64,000 bases of DNA from Vulcanimicrobiota bacterium (GTDB lineage: Bacteria > Vulcanimicrobiota > Xenobia > Xenobiales > JADMJV01): NCBI GenBank assembly GCA_019637395.1, contig JAHBVR010000007.1, positions 186,001 to 250,000 on the forward strand, read 5' to 3'. The notes under the pieces were generated by a model. It worked only from the letters and a program-made list of their open reading frames with translations. It was not told the origin of the DNA and did no database searches. Within the stretch, counting starts at the first letter, position 1; each line of letters starts with the position of its first letter. The position numbers were made by a program, and so were the translations under genes. Of the stretch, positions 1 through 8,830 are shown piece by piece.

Positions 1-1
1 C

Positions 2-1663
2 ATCAGCGACCGTTTCAAGGACGCTCCCTTCCTGGTGCGCGAGCACTATTGCCAGGCGCTCTGGTATCTCGGACCTCGGGCCCGCGGTTGCCAGACCTGG
101 CTCAAGTCGCAGCACACCGAGTGGGCCGAAGCCGTACTCTACCGCCTGGAGGCGTTGGGCTCTCTGCCGCTCATCGAACGGCGGCGCGTGCCCATCTGGC
201 TGGACGACCAAAGTCTGGAACGATTGGCCGAGCTGGCCTTTTCCCAAGAACCCGGCGACCGGCTCTATGCTTTGCGCGCTCTGGACGGCTGGGGTCCAGC
301 CCGCCCGCAGGCGGTGCGTCTGGTCCAGGCCACTCTGGCCGACCCGGACGACGAAGTGAAACTACAGGCCTGGCGCACACTGCTCAGCCTGGGGGAATTG
401 CCCGCGCCGTCCGACGTCTCGCGGGCTCTGCGCAGCCAGCATTCTCAGTTGGTCCAACTGGCCACCGACCACTGCGACCTGCTGTTGGGACCCAAGCCAC
501 CGCTCGATTCCCTGGAGGAATCACTGCAGGCGCAGGACGAGCTGCGCGTGGATCTCTCGCTGGCCAGGTTGCTGGCCAGGCCCTTTCCCGGCGACCGCCT
601 GCGCCGCTTTTTAGCGCTGCTCAATCGCCTGAGCGCGCAGCAACAACAACTGGCCTCCGAATGGTTGGTCAAAGCCGACTGGTGGGCCGAGGACTGGGCG
701 CGCATGGTCGAGTTGGAGCCCCCCAATCCTCACCTTCTGCAAGCCATTGCCAACCGGCCTAACGCCACCGTGCAGCTTTATCTGCAGCCGGCTTTGCGCC
801 AACGCCTGCTGGCCCGGCTCGAAGGCACGGAAGGCGGCGCGGAACTGCGCGCGCAGTTGCAAGGCGCCTGCCTCACCTGGGAACGGCTCGAGGCGCTCAG
901 TTCGGAGCGGCGCAACCAGGCTTTGGAAGCGATCCTCAAGTCGGGCGAGTTGCCCGAATCACTCCTCCAGCCACTCTATTCAGGCGTATCCATCCGCCCC
1001 GAGAGCCTCGATCTAGTGGTCAAACTCACACCGATAGATGAGCTGGCCACACGCCTGACCGATATTTTTACCGTCGCGCTCCCGGAAGAACGAGCCTGCT
1101 TCGTGGAAATTCTACCACTGCTGCCCGGCCAGGGTTGGCCCTTACTCCAGTCCTGGCTGGAAAAGCCGGCCCTGGCCGAGGCTGCGCTCGACTTGCTGGA
1201 AGTGCGCTTGCAGAACTTCGCCGAGGCCGCCCAATGGCTCGAGCAAGAAGGCTGGTCGGTGTTGCTGCCTGACTCCTCCCCCGCCACTCGCAGCCGCTGG
1301 CAGTGGTTGGTAGCCCAGGTTGTGTGTCGACTGGATTTTCCTGACCATTTCAACTGGGCACGCGAATTGTGTGAAGCGGACTCTCGGGCCGCCCTGCACG
1401 CTTTGGAGTTCCTCCATGAACACTACTCGGTTCGAGAGCGGCCGTCGGTTCTGGAACTCACCGTGCAAGCCCTCAGTCATCCAGAGCGAGCCGTCCGGGT
1501 CGATGCTATTCGTCACCTCAGGCTGAATGCTCCCCTTCCCGAAGCGGTAATCGAGCAACTGGCGGCCCTGCCCGCCGACCCGGACCCACTGGTAGAGAGC
1601 GCCCGACTGAACTTGCTGGAGGAAATGCGTCGAAGTCCCAACCGACTAAGGGGCCTCGACTAA
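2..1663 (+). CDS. HEAT-repeat-like protein, 5' end outside the window
   Basis: The frame is open from base 2 to a TAA stop at 1661-1663, so the gene begins upstream of the window; the first internal start (GTG at 35) is probably not the real one. The roughly 550 visible residues are almost entirely Leu/Ala-rich paired helices, with units such as RLYALRALDGWG and RAVRVDAIRHLRLN near both ends, which is the look of HEAT or PBS-lyase-like alpha-solenoid repeats. No signal peptide or catalytic motif is visible. Such solenoids usually scaffold protein-protein contacts; no partner can be named. The 3' end overlaps the convergent small gene by 18 bp. Confidence 0.7.
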   Translation: MSDRFKDAPFLVREHYCQALWYLGPRARGCQTWLKSQHTEWAEAVLYRLEALGSLPLIERRRVPIWLDDQSLERLAELAFSQEPGDRLYALRALDGWGPARPQAVRLVQATLADPDDEVKLQAWRTLLSLGELPAPSDVSRALRSQHSQLVQLATDHCDLLLGPKPPLDSLEESLQAQDELRVDLSLARLLARPFPGDRLRRFLALLNRLSAQQQQLASEWLVKADWWAEDWARMVELEPPNPHLLQAIANRPNATVQLYLQPALRQRLLARLEGTEGGAELRAQLQGACLTWERLEALSSERRNQALEAILKSGELPESLLQPLYSGVSIRPESLDLVVKLTPIDELATRLTDIFTVALPEERACFVEILPLLPGQGWPLLQSWLEKPALAEAALDLLEVRLQNFAEAAQWLEQEGWSVLLPDSSPATRSRWQWLVAQVVCRLDFPDHFNWARELCEADSRAALHALEFLHEHYSVRERPSVLELTVQALSHPERAVRVDAIRHLRLNAPLPEAVIEQLAALPADPDPLVESARLNLLEEMRRSPNRLRGLD

Positions 1664-2053
1664 CTCCGCCCGCCAGTAATTCTCGATCTCCGGGCCAAAA
1701 ACGTCGAACTGCAGCTTCTTATCCTGATAGTCGAGGATGGCGCGGCTTTCCCGGCCGACCACCAGCGGCCACTGTTCCACCTCGACATACTTACGGCTGT
1801 GGCCGTCCTCCCGAATGGAAGTGGGCTTGAAGGAGACGTGGGGCTGGCCTTTGGTGGCGGTGACCCGGTATTCGCCGCGCACCACCCAGTGCTCCCCGTA
1901 TTTCAACTCGAAATCGTGCACCCGGCTGCCGGTGTAGAGCTGCAGGCGTTGGCCGGCGGGGCTTTTGCCTACCCAGGTGCCTTCGAAGAGATCGAACATG
2001 CCCTGAGCCAGCGCCAGGCCGGTCAAGGCGAAAAGAACCATCAGTATCCTCAT
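1646..2053 (-). CDS. Small secreted protein of unknown function
   Basis: This 135-residue protein starts with a clear signal peptide (MRILMVLFALTGLALAQG, predicted cleavage after ALA). The mature part is a beta-rich polar domain containing GTWVGKSPAGQRLQLYTG and WVVRGEYRVTATKGQPHVSF, which suggests a small lipocalin-like or beta-sandwich periplasmic domain. I recognise no family. It is convergent with the HEAT-like gene (18 bp overlap) and is preceded on the same strand by the small gene at 2070-2396, 16 bp away, so the two may be co-transcribed. Confidence 0.65.
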   Translation of the reverse strand: MRILMVLFALTGLALAQGMFDLFEGTWVGKSPAGQRLQLYTGSRVHDFELKYGEHWVVRGEYRVTATKGQPHVSFKPTSIREDGHSRKYVEVEQWPLVVGRESRAILDYQDKKLQFDVFGPEIENYWRAELVEAP

Positions 2054-2069
2054 AGGAGAAGGTTACCCT

Positions 2070-2396
2070 CTACAGAGGAGGTCCAAAATCGATCATCTGA
2101 GATTCGAAAAGCTTCTGCACCCGGGCCGCCTGAGGATTGTAATCGTAGCGCCCCTGGTTCATTCCGTACATGGGGGCCAGCGGAGCCTGCAGGCCGTCCA
2201 GGTCGTTACCCGATCCCAGATGGGACGCGTTCACAGGCCGCGGACCCATCGATTCGTTCATTTCGTCGGACAAGTTGACGTTATCGCGAATGCGCGACGG
2301 AGGGGTTTTCTCCGCTGGGGACTGGCCGGTGAGTGCCTTCAGACTCTGACCAAGGATCTTGCCGGGGAGTTCCAAAAGACCGCCAAGTAAACTCAT
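2070..2396 (-). CDS. Small hypothetical protein with amphipathic N-terminus
   Basis: The frame stays open further upstream, but the start chosen here (ATG at 2396) has a strong ribosome binding site, GGAGG, about 8 bases ahead of it; the extension runs into decayed sequence. The product has 108 residues, beginning MSLLGGLLELPGKILGQSL, an amphipathic segment that could touch a membrane. The rest is polar, rich in Asn, Pro and Met, and probably disordered (around PMYGMNQGRYDYNPQ). No family is recognised. It probably lies in one transcription unit with the secreted protein downstream. Confidence 0.55.
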   Translation of the reverse strand: MSLLGGLLELPGKILGQSLKALTGQSPAEKTPPSRIRDNVNLSDEMNESMGPRPVNASHLGSGNDLDGLQAPLAPMYGMNQGRYDYNPQAARVQKLFESQMIDFGPPL

Positions 2397-2529
2397 GCGT
2401 CGCACCTCCACGTGTGTCTGTGTATAGAAACCAGCATAGCAATCAGACGGAAAGCCTCCGGGAAAAAGGCGAGGCCGAAATGAACGCCATGTAAACTCTT
2501 GAACAGGCCGGTTCCGCCTGCTTTTCAGT

Positions 2530-3065
2530 TGTCTAATAAACGCCTTAGATGCCAGCCACACCAGTCGGCCAGCAGCATGTCCCGGGCGGGGTGAAAAAGC
2601 TGTGGCCCGGCCCGAGCCTTGCTCGCCGCTGCCGTCCACCCGCCCGTGCAGGCCGACCTCGATGTGCTTCTGGGCCAGCACTTCCTCGACCAGAGCCTGG
2701 CATTCGCCGGCCGAGAGCAAATCTTCCAGCGGCAGGCAACTGGCTTTCAAAATCCGCCAGAGACTTCACCGCACCTTGCCAAACGGCAACTTGGGTTGGG
2801 TCTGGAGTTCAAACTCTCCCGCCAGCTTGCCGCTGCCGCGCGAGTCGGCGGGAGGCCCCCAGGGCGTATAGACTTCGCTGCGCTGGAGGGGGCTGTTGGG
2901 CTGAGCCGCGGCGCGCACCAACAAGGCCAGGACCAGCGCCGAATCGAGCCCTCCACCGACTCCCACCACCGCCGCTCCGATGCCGTACTACCGGCAGTAG
3001 TCGTTGATTAAAATGAAGGCGGAGCGAAAATTACGCCGGCGGCGACAAATCGCCAACAGCTCCTG
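2530..3065 (-). pseudogene. Decayed ATP-pyrophosphatase-type gene (NAD synthetase-like)
   Basis: Minus-strand reading gives ILINDYCR, then an in-frame TAG, then YGIGAAVVGVGGGLDSALVL. The second part matches the pyrophosphate loop of N-type ATP pyrophosphatases such as NAD synthetase (normally SGGxDS), here with the serine replaced by glycine. The frame continues to a TGA at about 2766, resumes, and a frame change is needed near 2600 to read the plausible end LFHPARDMLLADWCGWHLRR. Two stops, a frameshift and a mutated loop mean it is not expressed as an enzyme. NAD synthetase is the best guess; a related amidotransferase-type ligase is possible. Confidence 0.5.
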
Positions 3066-3148
3066 GAGCTGGCTGTGCCTGGACGGTGCTTGGCGATCTG
3101 AATAAAAACTTCATCCTTTTTCCTGATGGATTGGCTTAAAATATCTGG

Positions 3149-4621
3149 ATGTTTCCTACCTATCCGGCTCTCCCCCCGACCCCGCCGGTTTTTCTAGCTC
3201 AGACCACAACTCGGCCAAGGAATCCCTGGGTGGAGCTGCTGGTCGGCTCCAGCCGGCCGCTCCCTTCCTGTCACTTTTACGTTTTCGGAGCCACCGGCGA
3301 TCTGGTCAGCAAACGAGCCGTGCGCGACGCCATGGTCCAGTTGGCGGAAACGCATACTCTGGAGGGCAGCCGAGACCCCCTGGTGTTGCTGGGCCAGCAA
3401 ACCGTGCCGGCCGGCCCCTATCTTGAGGCCTTCCGCACCGGCGACGCCGAGTCCAAGCCGATCAGCCAGACCGGCTTCGAGGCCTTTAAAAAGCTGGCCC
3501 GGCTGGACGACCCCGAGGCTCAGATCCTCGGCGTCAGCGTCAAGGACGCCTCCGACTATCAAAAACTAGCCCCCGAGTTAGGTGACGACAACGCCGTCTT
3601 CTATGGGGCTCTTCCCCCCAAACTTTACGGCGTTTTCCTGGACAACCTGCGCCTCTCCGGGCTGAGCCGGCAGTCCCGGGGCGGCTTCCGCCGCATCCTG
3701 CTGGAAAAACCTTTCGGCAACGAATCCTCCGAGGCACGCGCTCTCAACGAAAAGCTGGTCCACGACTTTCAACCCGGTCAGGTGCTGCTGGTCGATCATT
3801 TTCTGGCCTACCCCGGTATGACCAATATGCTGAGCTTCCGCAGCGACCCGGTCGTCGACGAAGCCCTGTCCTCCAAATACGTCGAGAAATTCGACGTGAA
3901 AGTGCTGGAAAGCATCAAGAGCAACGACCGTCCTTACTTTCGCGACACCGGCCTGGTCAAGGACATGGTGCAGAACCACGCCATTCAGGTGTTTTCCACC
4001 ATGGCCTGCGATCTGCCCGCCGAGGAAAACGGCGACGCCATTCGGGCCCAGCGCCAGCAGGTAGTCCAAAACATCGAGGTGGACGAAGCCAGTTGCCGGC
4101 GCGGGCAATTCGAAGGATTCAACGACCCCGCCCAGGGTTCTCCGCCCGGAGCCGCTCCCTCCCAGGCGGAAACCTACGTCTCCTTCCGCTTCAAAGTCAA
4201 AAGCCCCCGCTGGGGCGCGGTGCCCTTCCGCCTGGTCAACGCCAAAGGCGTCGATCACAAACGTTCCGGAGTGGATATCTACCTGCGCGCCTTACCCGAA
4301 AAGCTGGCCAGCCGTTGGTCCGTACCGGCCGGCCAGCCGGCCGTGATTCACACCACCATGAATCCCATCGCGCGCATCTGGGTGGACTTTCCCACCACCC
4401 AAAAAAGCTTGGAAATCCCCTACGACGCGCGCGTTCCTGACCGGCCGCCTTACGCCACCCTGTTTTGTCAGGCCATTCGGGGCGAAACGGCCATCTTCGC
4501 CACTCCGGCGGAATCGTTGGCGGCCTGGCGGGTGGCCGATCAACTGACGGCCGTGCTGCAGAAGCGTCCCTTGATCTCTTACCGAGCAGGCATTAGCATC
4601 GAACAGATTGACGACCGCTGA
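3149..4621 (+). CDS. zwf: Divergent glucose-6-phosphate dehydrogenase
   Basis: This would catalyse NADP-dependent oxidation of glucose 6-phosphate at the entry of the pentose phosphate pathway. Visible are the dinucleotide-binding motif GATGDLVSKR (residues 47-56), the strand RILLEKPFG, the DH pair in LVDHFLAYPGM, and the substrate/catalytic helix KDMVQNHAIQ, all in family order. At 490 residues the length is normal. The usual DHYLGKE signature is changed to DHFLAYP, so the substrate-binding lysine is missing. The first ~40 residues are Pro-rich and atypical, so translation may begin later than the ATG used here. No gnd or pgl neighbour is present. Family is confident; substrate is less so. 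Confidence 0.75.
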   Translation: MFPTYPALPPTPPVFLAQTTTRPRNPWVELLVGSSRPLPSCHFYVFGATGDLVSKRAVRDAMVQLAETHTLEGSRDPLVLLGQQTVPAGPYLEAFRTGDAESKPISQTGFEAFKKLARLDDPEAQILGVSVKDASDYQKLAPELGDDNAVFYGALPPKLYGVFLDNLRLSGLSRQSRGGFRRILLEKPFGNESSEARALNEKLVHDFQPGQVLLVDHFLAYPGMTNMLSFRSDPVVDEALSSKYVEKFDVKVLESIKSNDRPYFRDTGLVKDMVQNHAIQVFSTMACDLPAEENGDAIRAQRQQVVQNIEVDEASCRRGQFEGFNDPAQGSPPGAAPSQAETYVSFRFKVKSPRWGAVPFRLVNAKGVDHKRSGVDIYLRALPEKLASRWSVPAGQPAVIHTTMNPIARIWVDFPTTQKSLEIPYDARVPDRPPYATLFCQAIRGETAIFATPAESLAAWRVADQLTAVLQKRPLISYRAGISIEQIDDR

Positions 4622-4639
4622 ACGAATCCTGACCCGCTG

Positions 4640-5096
4640 CGAGCAGGCTTTTTGCCTGTTCATTCTGTTCTTCCGGCTGCTCGAAGGCCTGGCTCATGCC
4701 TGGTGGCCGGTAGCCATCCTGATCTGCCTTGCCCCACCTGCCGGCCGGGCTCCCTCTGCCGCTCCTGGCCTACGCGCGCTTGCGGCTGGGCTGGCTGCTC
4801 TGGCTGGCGGGCAGCGGGTTCTGTCTGAACTGGCCAACCCGCAGCCCGCACAATCTGGAGGGCTGCCCCCCACGGCGCGGTCAAATCGCCAACCTTTTGC
4901 CGCTGATCCAGGGCCGTTGCCTGGTGGCCGGCGACTCCAACTCGCAAGCGCGTGACAATTGCCTGCGCGAGGAGTGGGCTGGGGATTTTCTTTTGAGTCC
5001 ACTCTGCCGGCCTTGCGCATCGACTACATCTGGCACAGTCCCCAATGGCACTGCAGCGACCACCTGCCGCTTTATGCCGTTTTCGACCTGAGATAG
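4640..5096 (+). pseudogene. Remnant of a membrane-anchored endonuclease/exonuclease/phosphatase-family gene
   Basis: Just after zwf, the plus strand encodes in changing frames two hydrophobic segments (around LFILFFRLLEGLAHAWW and LRLGWLLWLAGSGFCLNW), then GRCLVAGDSNSQ, resembling the GDFN motif of the EEP phosphatase fold, and finally RIDYIWHSPQW followed by CSDHLPLYAVFDL and a stop, which is the classic SDH-containing C-terminus. The parts lie in different frames and the central catalytic region between the membrane part and the GDxN motif is missing. This indicates an internal deletion plus frameshifts. The intact ancestor probably resembled YafD-type membrane EEP proteins. Confidence 0.6.
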
Positions 5097-5129
5097 AACT
5101 TTTTCAGGCCGATGGTTTAAGCTCGACGG

Positions 5130-6401
5130 GTGAAGGTCCAACAAATCAACTCGGTCTTACAACCCCGCCTGAAGCGCCCGCTGGATTGGAAGCAGGGCGC
5201 CGCCGACGCGGTCACTGTCGGCGTGGGCAGCGCGGCGGGCGCCTTTTTTGGCACGGTCGCGGGCGCCGGGGCCGGGGTCGTGGGGGGAGCGGGCGCCGAG
5301 AGCATGGTCGCCTCCGAGATGGTTCTGCAAAGAAAAGACCAGTTGATCGCTCGCCAGGCCGCCGTGGGCGCGGTGGCGGGGTTGAGCGCCGGTCTGACGA
5401 CCACTCTTATACACCAAACGCTGGGCTCTCTGGAGCCGTTGGTGGGAATGGGAGTCGGCCTGGCCCTGGGCGGGGCGGCCGCCTGGCTCTTTCCCAACCG
5501 AGGGAAAACGGCGTTGGATAGCCACTGGGACAATCTGGAAAGCATACAGGCGCCGGAACTCTGGAAGCAAGACATCACCGGCCAGGACGTGGGCGTGGCC
5601 GTGCTCGACACCGGCCTCTCCAGCCACGCCACTCTGAAAGGCAATATCGTCGCCTACCGGAGCTTCGTGGACGACAAGCAGGACGTGCACGACGACCACT
5701 TTCACGGCACGGCCATGGCCGGCATCATCAGCGGCCTGGGCAAAGAGCAGAATTACCCGGCGGTGGCGCCCAACGCCAGGCTCATCGGCCTCAAGGTAGC
5801 CGACGACAAAGGCGCGCTCCAGCCCGGCAAGGTGGCCGAAGCCATTCGTTGGGCGGTGGAAAATCGAGAGCGCTACAACATCCAGGTGCTCAACATGTCC
5901 TTCACCGGCGAGGAAAAGGACGACCCGGCGCAAACCGCCGAGCTGGTCAAGGCCGTCGAAGAAGCCAGCGCCAGGGGCATCATTGTGGTAGCTTCAGCCG
6001 GTAACGACGGGCCGGCGCCAAGCAAAATGCAAGCTCCGGCTTCCGCTCCCAGCGCCATCGCGGTGGCCAGTATGGAAAGCCACACCTGGACCCTTTCCGA
6101 CTTTTCCCACCGCTCGCCCGCCGGAGAAGCCCATGCCACCGTGGCCGCACCCGGTTCGGGCTGGCTGGAGCCCGTCACTGGCGGCGGATACCGGGTGGAA
6201 GGCGGCACTTCCCACGCCGCCGCCGCCCTCTCCGGCGTCATCGCCCTGTGGAAACAAGCGAAGCCGGAACTCACTCCCGCTCAGGCCCGCCAGGCCATCG
6301 AACAAACCTCGGTCAAACTCAACAACGAACACCCCGAAGCCCAGGGCGCCGGCGCGGTGCGCGCCCAGGCCGCCTGGGCCTGGCTCCAGGCCAACCGTTA
6401 G
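5130..6401 (+). CDS. Subtilisin-family (S8) serine protease with glycine-zipper N-terminus
   Basis: The catalytic triad is complete: Asp160 in VAVLDTG, His192 in HFHGTAMAG, Ser361 in GGTSHAAAA; the oxyanion asparagine is in SAGND at about 291. Instead of a normal signal peptide and propeptide, residues 25-60 and 76-121 are Gly/Ala-rich hydrophobic stretches with GxxxG spacing, suggesting membrane insertion before the protease domain (about 135-420). The start is a GTG at 5130 without a strong ribosome binding site. It is convergent with the hydrolase gene downstream (4 bp overlap). The substrate is unknown; a membrane-tethered or exported protease is the likely role. Confidence 0.85.
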   Translation: MKVQQINSVLQPRLKRPLDWKQGAADAVTVGVGSAAGAFFGTVAGAGAGVVGGAGAESMVASEMVLQRKDQLIARQAAVGAVAGLSAGLTTTLIHQTLGSLEPLVGMGVGLALGGAAAWLFPNRGKTALDSHWDNLESIQAPELWKQDITGQDVGVAVLDTGLSSHATLKGNIVAYRSFVDDKQDVHDDHFHGTAMAGIISGLGKEQNYPAVAPNARLIGLKVADDKGALQPGKVAEAIRWAVENRERYNIQVLNMSFTGEEKDDPAQTAELVKAVEEASARGIIVVASAGNDGPAPSKMQAPASAPSAIAVASMESHTWTLSDFSHRSPAGEAHATVAAPGSGWLEPVTGGGYRVEGGTSHAAAALSGVIALWKQAKPELTPAQARQAIEQTSVKLNNEHPEAQGAGAVRAQAAWAWLQANR

Positions 6402-7195
6402 CGGACGTCCGCCACCCAGGAGGCGACAGCCCGGGCGAGCACGTCCTCGGGCAAGTCGTGCCGGCCACCTTCGACCGCCACCCAAGTTTTGGGCTCCCTG
6501 GCGGCGGCGAAGAGAGCCTGACCGTGATGAAAACCGATGACTTCATCGCGGTTACCGTGAATGACCAGCACCGGGCAGTTCAAACGAGCCAGTCGCGCGC
6601 GGGTATCCAATTGAAAGCGGGACAAGAGAGAGAGGGGGAGAAAAGGGTAGTTCTCACCGGCCCGTTCCAGAAAACTGGTGAAGGTCGATTGCAAAACCAA
6701 TCCTTGGCAAGCATTCTTCTCGGCCAGCCAGGAGGCCACGCCGCCTCCCAATGACTCACCATAGATGTAGATGGGTTGGCGCAGTTGAGCCAGGCGATCA
6801 TAAACGGCCTGGGCATCCTGGACGAGCTCGCTCTCGCGGCTGATCACTCCGGTGCTGCGACCATAGCCGCGATAATCGAAGAGCACCACTCCGAGGCCGC
6901 GCTGGCAAAGTTCCCTGGCCAACTCTAAACGCCCATCGATGTTTCCGCCGTTACCATGGCAGTGCAATATCCATTGGTTGGCGCCGGCCGCCGGAGCGAT
7001 TTGCCAGGCGACCACCTGAGAATTACCGGAAGGCACCTGCCACTCCTCAAAGGTCAGCCCTACATCCCGGGGGGTGCGAACCAAACCCACCCTGGGGAAG
7101 AGCATAAAGCGGGTCTGCCAGTACCACATGGCCCCACACAGCGAAAGATAGCCCAGCAATACCAGGCAAGTCGTGCCGATCAACATCTTTCTCAT
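6398..7195 (-). CDS. Alpha/beta hydrolase with N-terminal membrane anchor
   Basis: The 265-residue protein has one N-terminal hydrophobic helix (about 4-24), then an alpha/beta hydrolase domain of the YfhR/BEM46 type. Visible are the oxyanion-side HGNGGN (80-85), FDYRGYGRS, nucleophile Ser148 in GESLGG, acid Asp217 in HGNRDEVI, and base His246 in GGRHD. These give a complete Ser-Asp-His triad. The substrate cannot be read from sequence; esterase or peptidase activity are both possible. The anchor implies the catalytic domain faces the outside of the cytoplasmic membrane. Confidence 0.8.
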   Translation of the reverse strand: MRKMLIGTTCLVLLGYLSLCGAMWYWQTRFMLFPRVGLVRTPRDVGLTFEEWQVPSGNSQVVAWQIAPAAGANQWILHCHGNGGNIDGRLELARELCQRGLGVVLFDYRGYGRSTGVISRESELVQDAQAVYDRLAQLRQPIYIYGESLGGGVASWLAEKNACQGLVLQSTFTSFLERAGENYPFLPLSLLSRFQLDTRARLARLNCPVLVIHGNRDEVIGFHHGQALFAAAREPKTWVAVEGGRHDLPEDVLARAVASWVADVR

Positions 7196-7307
7196 CTCCC
7201 GATGATCTTCCCAAAGTTAACACGCTTGTAACACTTTAGTCTTTACCCGTTCACATAAAACGCCCTGGTTAGGCCTGGCGCTTATCCCAATTGATTAGAA
7301 TTTATCT

Positions 7308-7712
7308 ATGAACGCTGACCGCCTTGGACGCTTCGAACTGATGCTGACCTGGAGCAGAAAACTCCAGGAACTAAGCAAAGTCGGTGAATGCACCCGGCAG
7401 TTGGAGCGATTCCTCAAGCTGGTGGAAGCCCTGCCCGGCGACGAAGTCGGGGAAATCGGCATCGAATGGCGCCGCCGCCGGCGCGAACAGCGTCCCTGCC
7501 TGGCCATGGCCTACCTGGTCCTGACGATCGTGCTGGTGCTGGTCAGCGGACATTTCCTGGGAGCGCTCTTCTCCGCTCTGGCCGCCACCGCCGTCAGCCT
7601 GGTTGCCGCCCAGGCTCTTCACCATCACTGGAAGCTCGAAGAGGAATTTGACAGCGAACTCTACGCGCGAGCCGCCTACGTGGTCAACACGCCCACCTGG
7701 GCCCGCCAATGA
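7308..7712 (+). CDS. Small membrane protein of unknown function
   Basis: The 134 residues comprise a charged N-terminal helical part (1-65, ending in a run of arginines, EWRRRRREQR), a hydrophobic hairpin of two helices (about 66-105, LAMAYLVLTIVLVLVSGHF and onward) and a short polar tail. The positively charged segment before the first membrane helix suggests that the N-terminus is cytoplasmic. No family is recognised. It lies 47 bp upstream of the App1-like phosphatase on the same strand and may belong to the same transcript. Confidence 0.6.
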   Translation: MNADRLGRFELMLTWSRKLQELSKVGECTRQLERFLKLVEALPGDEVGEIGIEWRRRRREQRPCLAMAYLVLTIVLVLVSGHFLGALFSALAATAVSLVAAQALHHHWKLEEEFDSELYARAAYVVNTPTWARQ

Positions 7713-7759
7713 TCATCCCCCCTTCCAGGAGGAAGGCCGACTAGCGCAAAGCCCATAGC

Positions 7760-8830
7760 ATGCTTAGCCAATTACGCGAGATGAACGGGGCGGCGCTCAA
7801 TGAATGGATCGCCTCGCCCGACTTCGCCAAGACTTTTCATGACCTGAGCAGTTCCGCGGAAAAGGTCTTTCTCAAAGAGATCGTCCGGGGACGACTGGCC
7901 GAGATCAACCTGCACAGCCGGGGGATTCTCATCAAGGCCATGCAGGTAGGGCCCACCTACTATCAGCGCGAGAAAGCCATCCGCGACCTCATGCTGGCCA
8001 CCCACGGCCACGACCTGACCGTGCTCAAGCGCCAGATCGATCGCTGCGATGACCACCGCGACCTGGCCCAACTCCTCTTTCACGATATCGATCGCAGCGA
8101 CTATCGCAAGCAAATCCTCGATCACATCCACCGTGAGGGGCGCCTTCATCCGTGCCAGGAAGTTCGCATCGTCACCGATCTGGACGACACCATCTACTGT
8201 AACTGGGCGGACAAACGCTTCCCGCCCAAAACCGTCTACCCGGGTGTGCTGCAACTGCACCAGGAACTCCGGGGAGATCTGGTCGTGCTGACCGGACGTG
8301 TGGGCGACCGCAGCGGAATCTTAGAACGGCGCTACCGCAAACGCCTGGGGGTTCTGGGAGTCAAAGAACTCACTCTCCTGACAGGTACTCTGGTTCATCA
8401 GTTCGTGCATCCCTGGATCTTCTCGAAGAAATGGGCCAACCTGGAACGCCACTACCGCCTGTTTCCGGAAATGCGCATCGTCATGTTTGGCGATACCGGC
8501 CAGGCGGATCCGGAATTTCTCAGCAAAGCGGCCCGCCACTACGGGGTTCAGGTCGCCAAAGCCTTGCTCCACAACGTGAAAGAGTTACCCGCTCCCCGCA
8601 GGGCCGTGTGCGATCAGAGCGGCGTAGCCGTTTTCGACACCTATGTGGGAGCAGCCCTACTGCTCTACAAAGCCCAACTGTTGACCGCCGAAAAGCTCGA
8701 ACGCGTTATGCAGGCGGCCCTCCACGACCTGGACAAAATCGTCTTTCCCGCCCCCCACCTGCGCCAGGCTCGCCAAAAAGAGTTGCACAAGGATTTACAG
8801 AGCGCCGAGGAGGCTCTGAAGGGAGGTTGA
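7760..8830 (+). CDS. App1-like phosphatidate phosphatase domain protein (DUF2183)
   Basis: The C-terminal two thirds carry the HAD-type phosphatase motifs of the App1/DUF2183 family: TDLDDTIY (139-146, nucleophile Asp in DxDDT), VVLTGR (175-180) and FGDTGQADPEF (243-253). The first 130 residues are helical and lack a known domain. App1 homologues dephosphorylate phosphatidate to diacylglycerol, so a role in lipid metabolism or signalling is possible, but the bacterial substrate is not established. The stop overlaps the start of the following sensor kinase gene (TTGA), so the two are coupled. Confidence 0.75.
   Translation: MLSQLREMNGAALNEWIASPDFAKTFHDLSSSAEKVFLKEIVRGRLAEINLHSRGILIKAMQVGPTYYQREKAIRDLMLATHGHDLTVLKRQIDRCDDHRDLAQLLFHDIDRSDYRKQILDHIHREGRLHPCQEVRIVTDLDDTIYCNWADKRFPPKTVYPGVLQLHQELRGDLVVLTGRVGDRSGILERRYRKRLGVLGVKELTLLTGTLVHQFVHPWIFSKKWANLERHYRLFPEMRIVMFGDTGQADPEFLSKAARHYGVQVAKALLHNVKELPAPRRAVCDQSGVAVFDTYVGAALLLYKAQLLTAEKLERVMQAALHDLDKIVFPAPHLRQARQKELHKDLQSAEEALKGG

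Noticed and set aside
2700-2970. In-frame TGA in the NAD synthetase-like fragment as a selenocysteine codon, given the sel operon in the window
   Set aside because: A TAG stop lies upstream in the same frame, the nucleotide loop is mutated and a frameshift follows, so decay explains the TGA better.
7721-7736. CCTTCC-AGGA-GGAAGG hairpin after the small membrane protein as terminator
   Set aside because: No T-run follows and it is close to the next start; it may simply include a ribosome-binding-like purine run.
8431-8826. N-terminal extension of the sensor kinase
   Set aside because: It lies wholly inside the App1-like gene in another frame and contains no membrane helix or domain.
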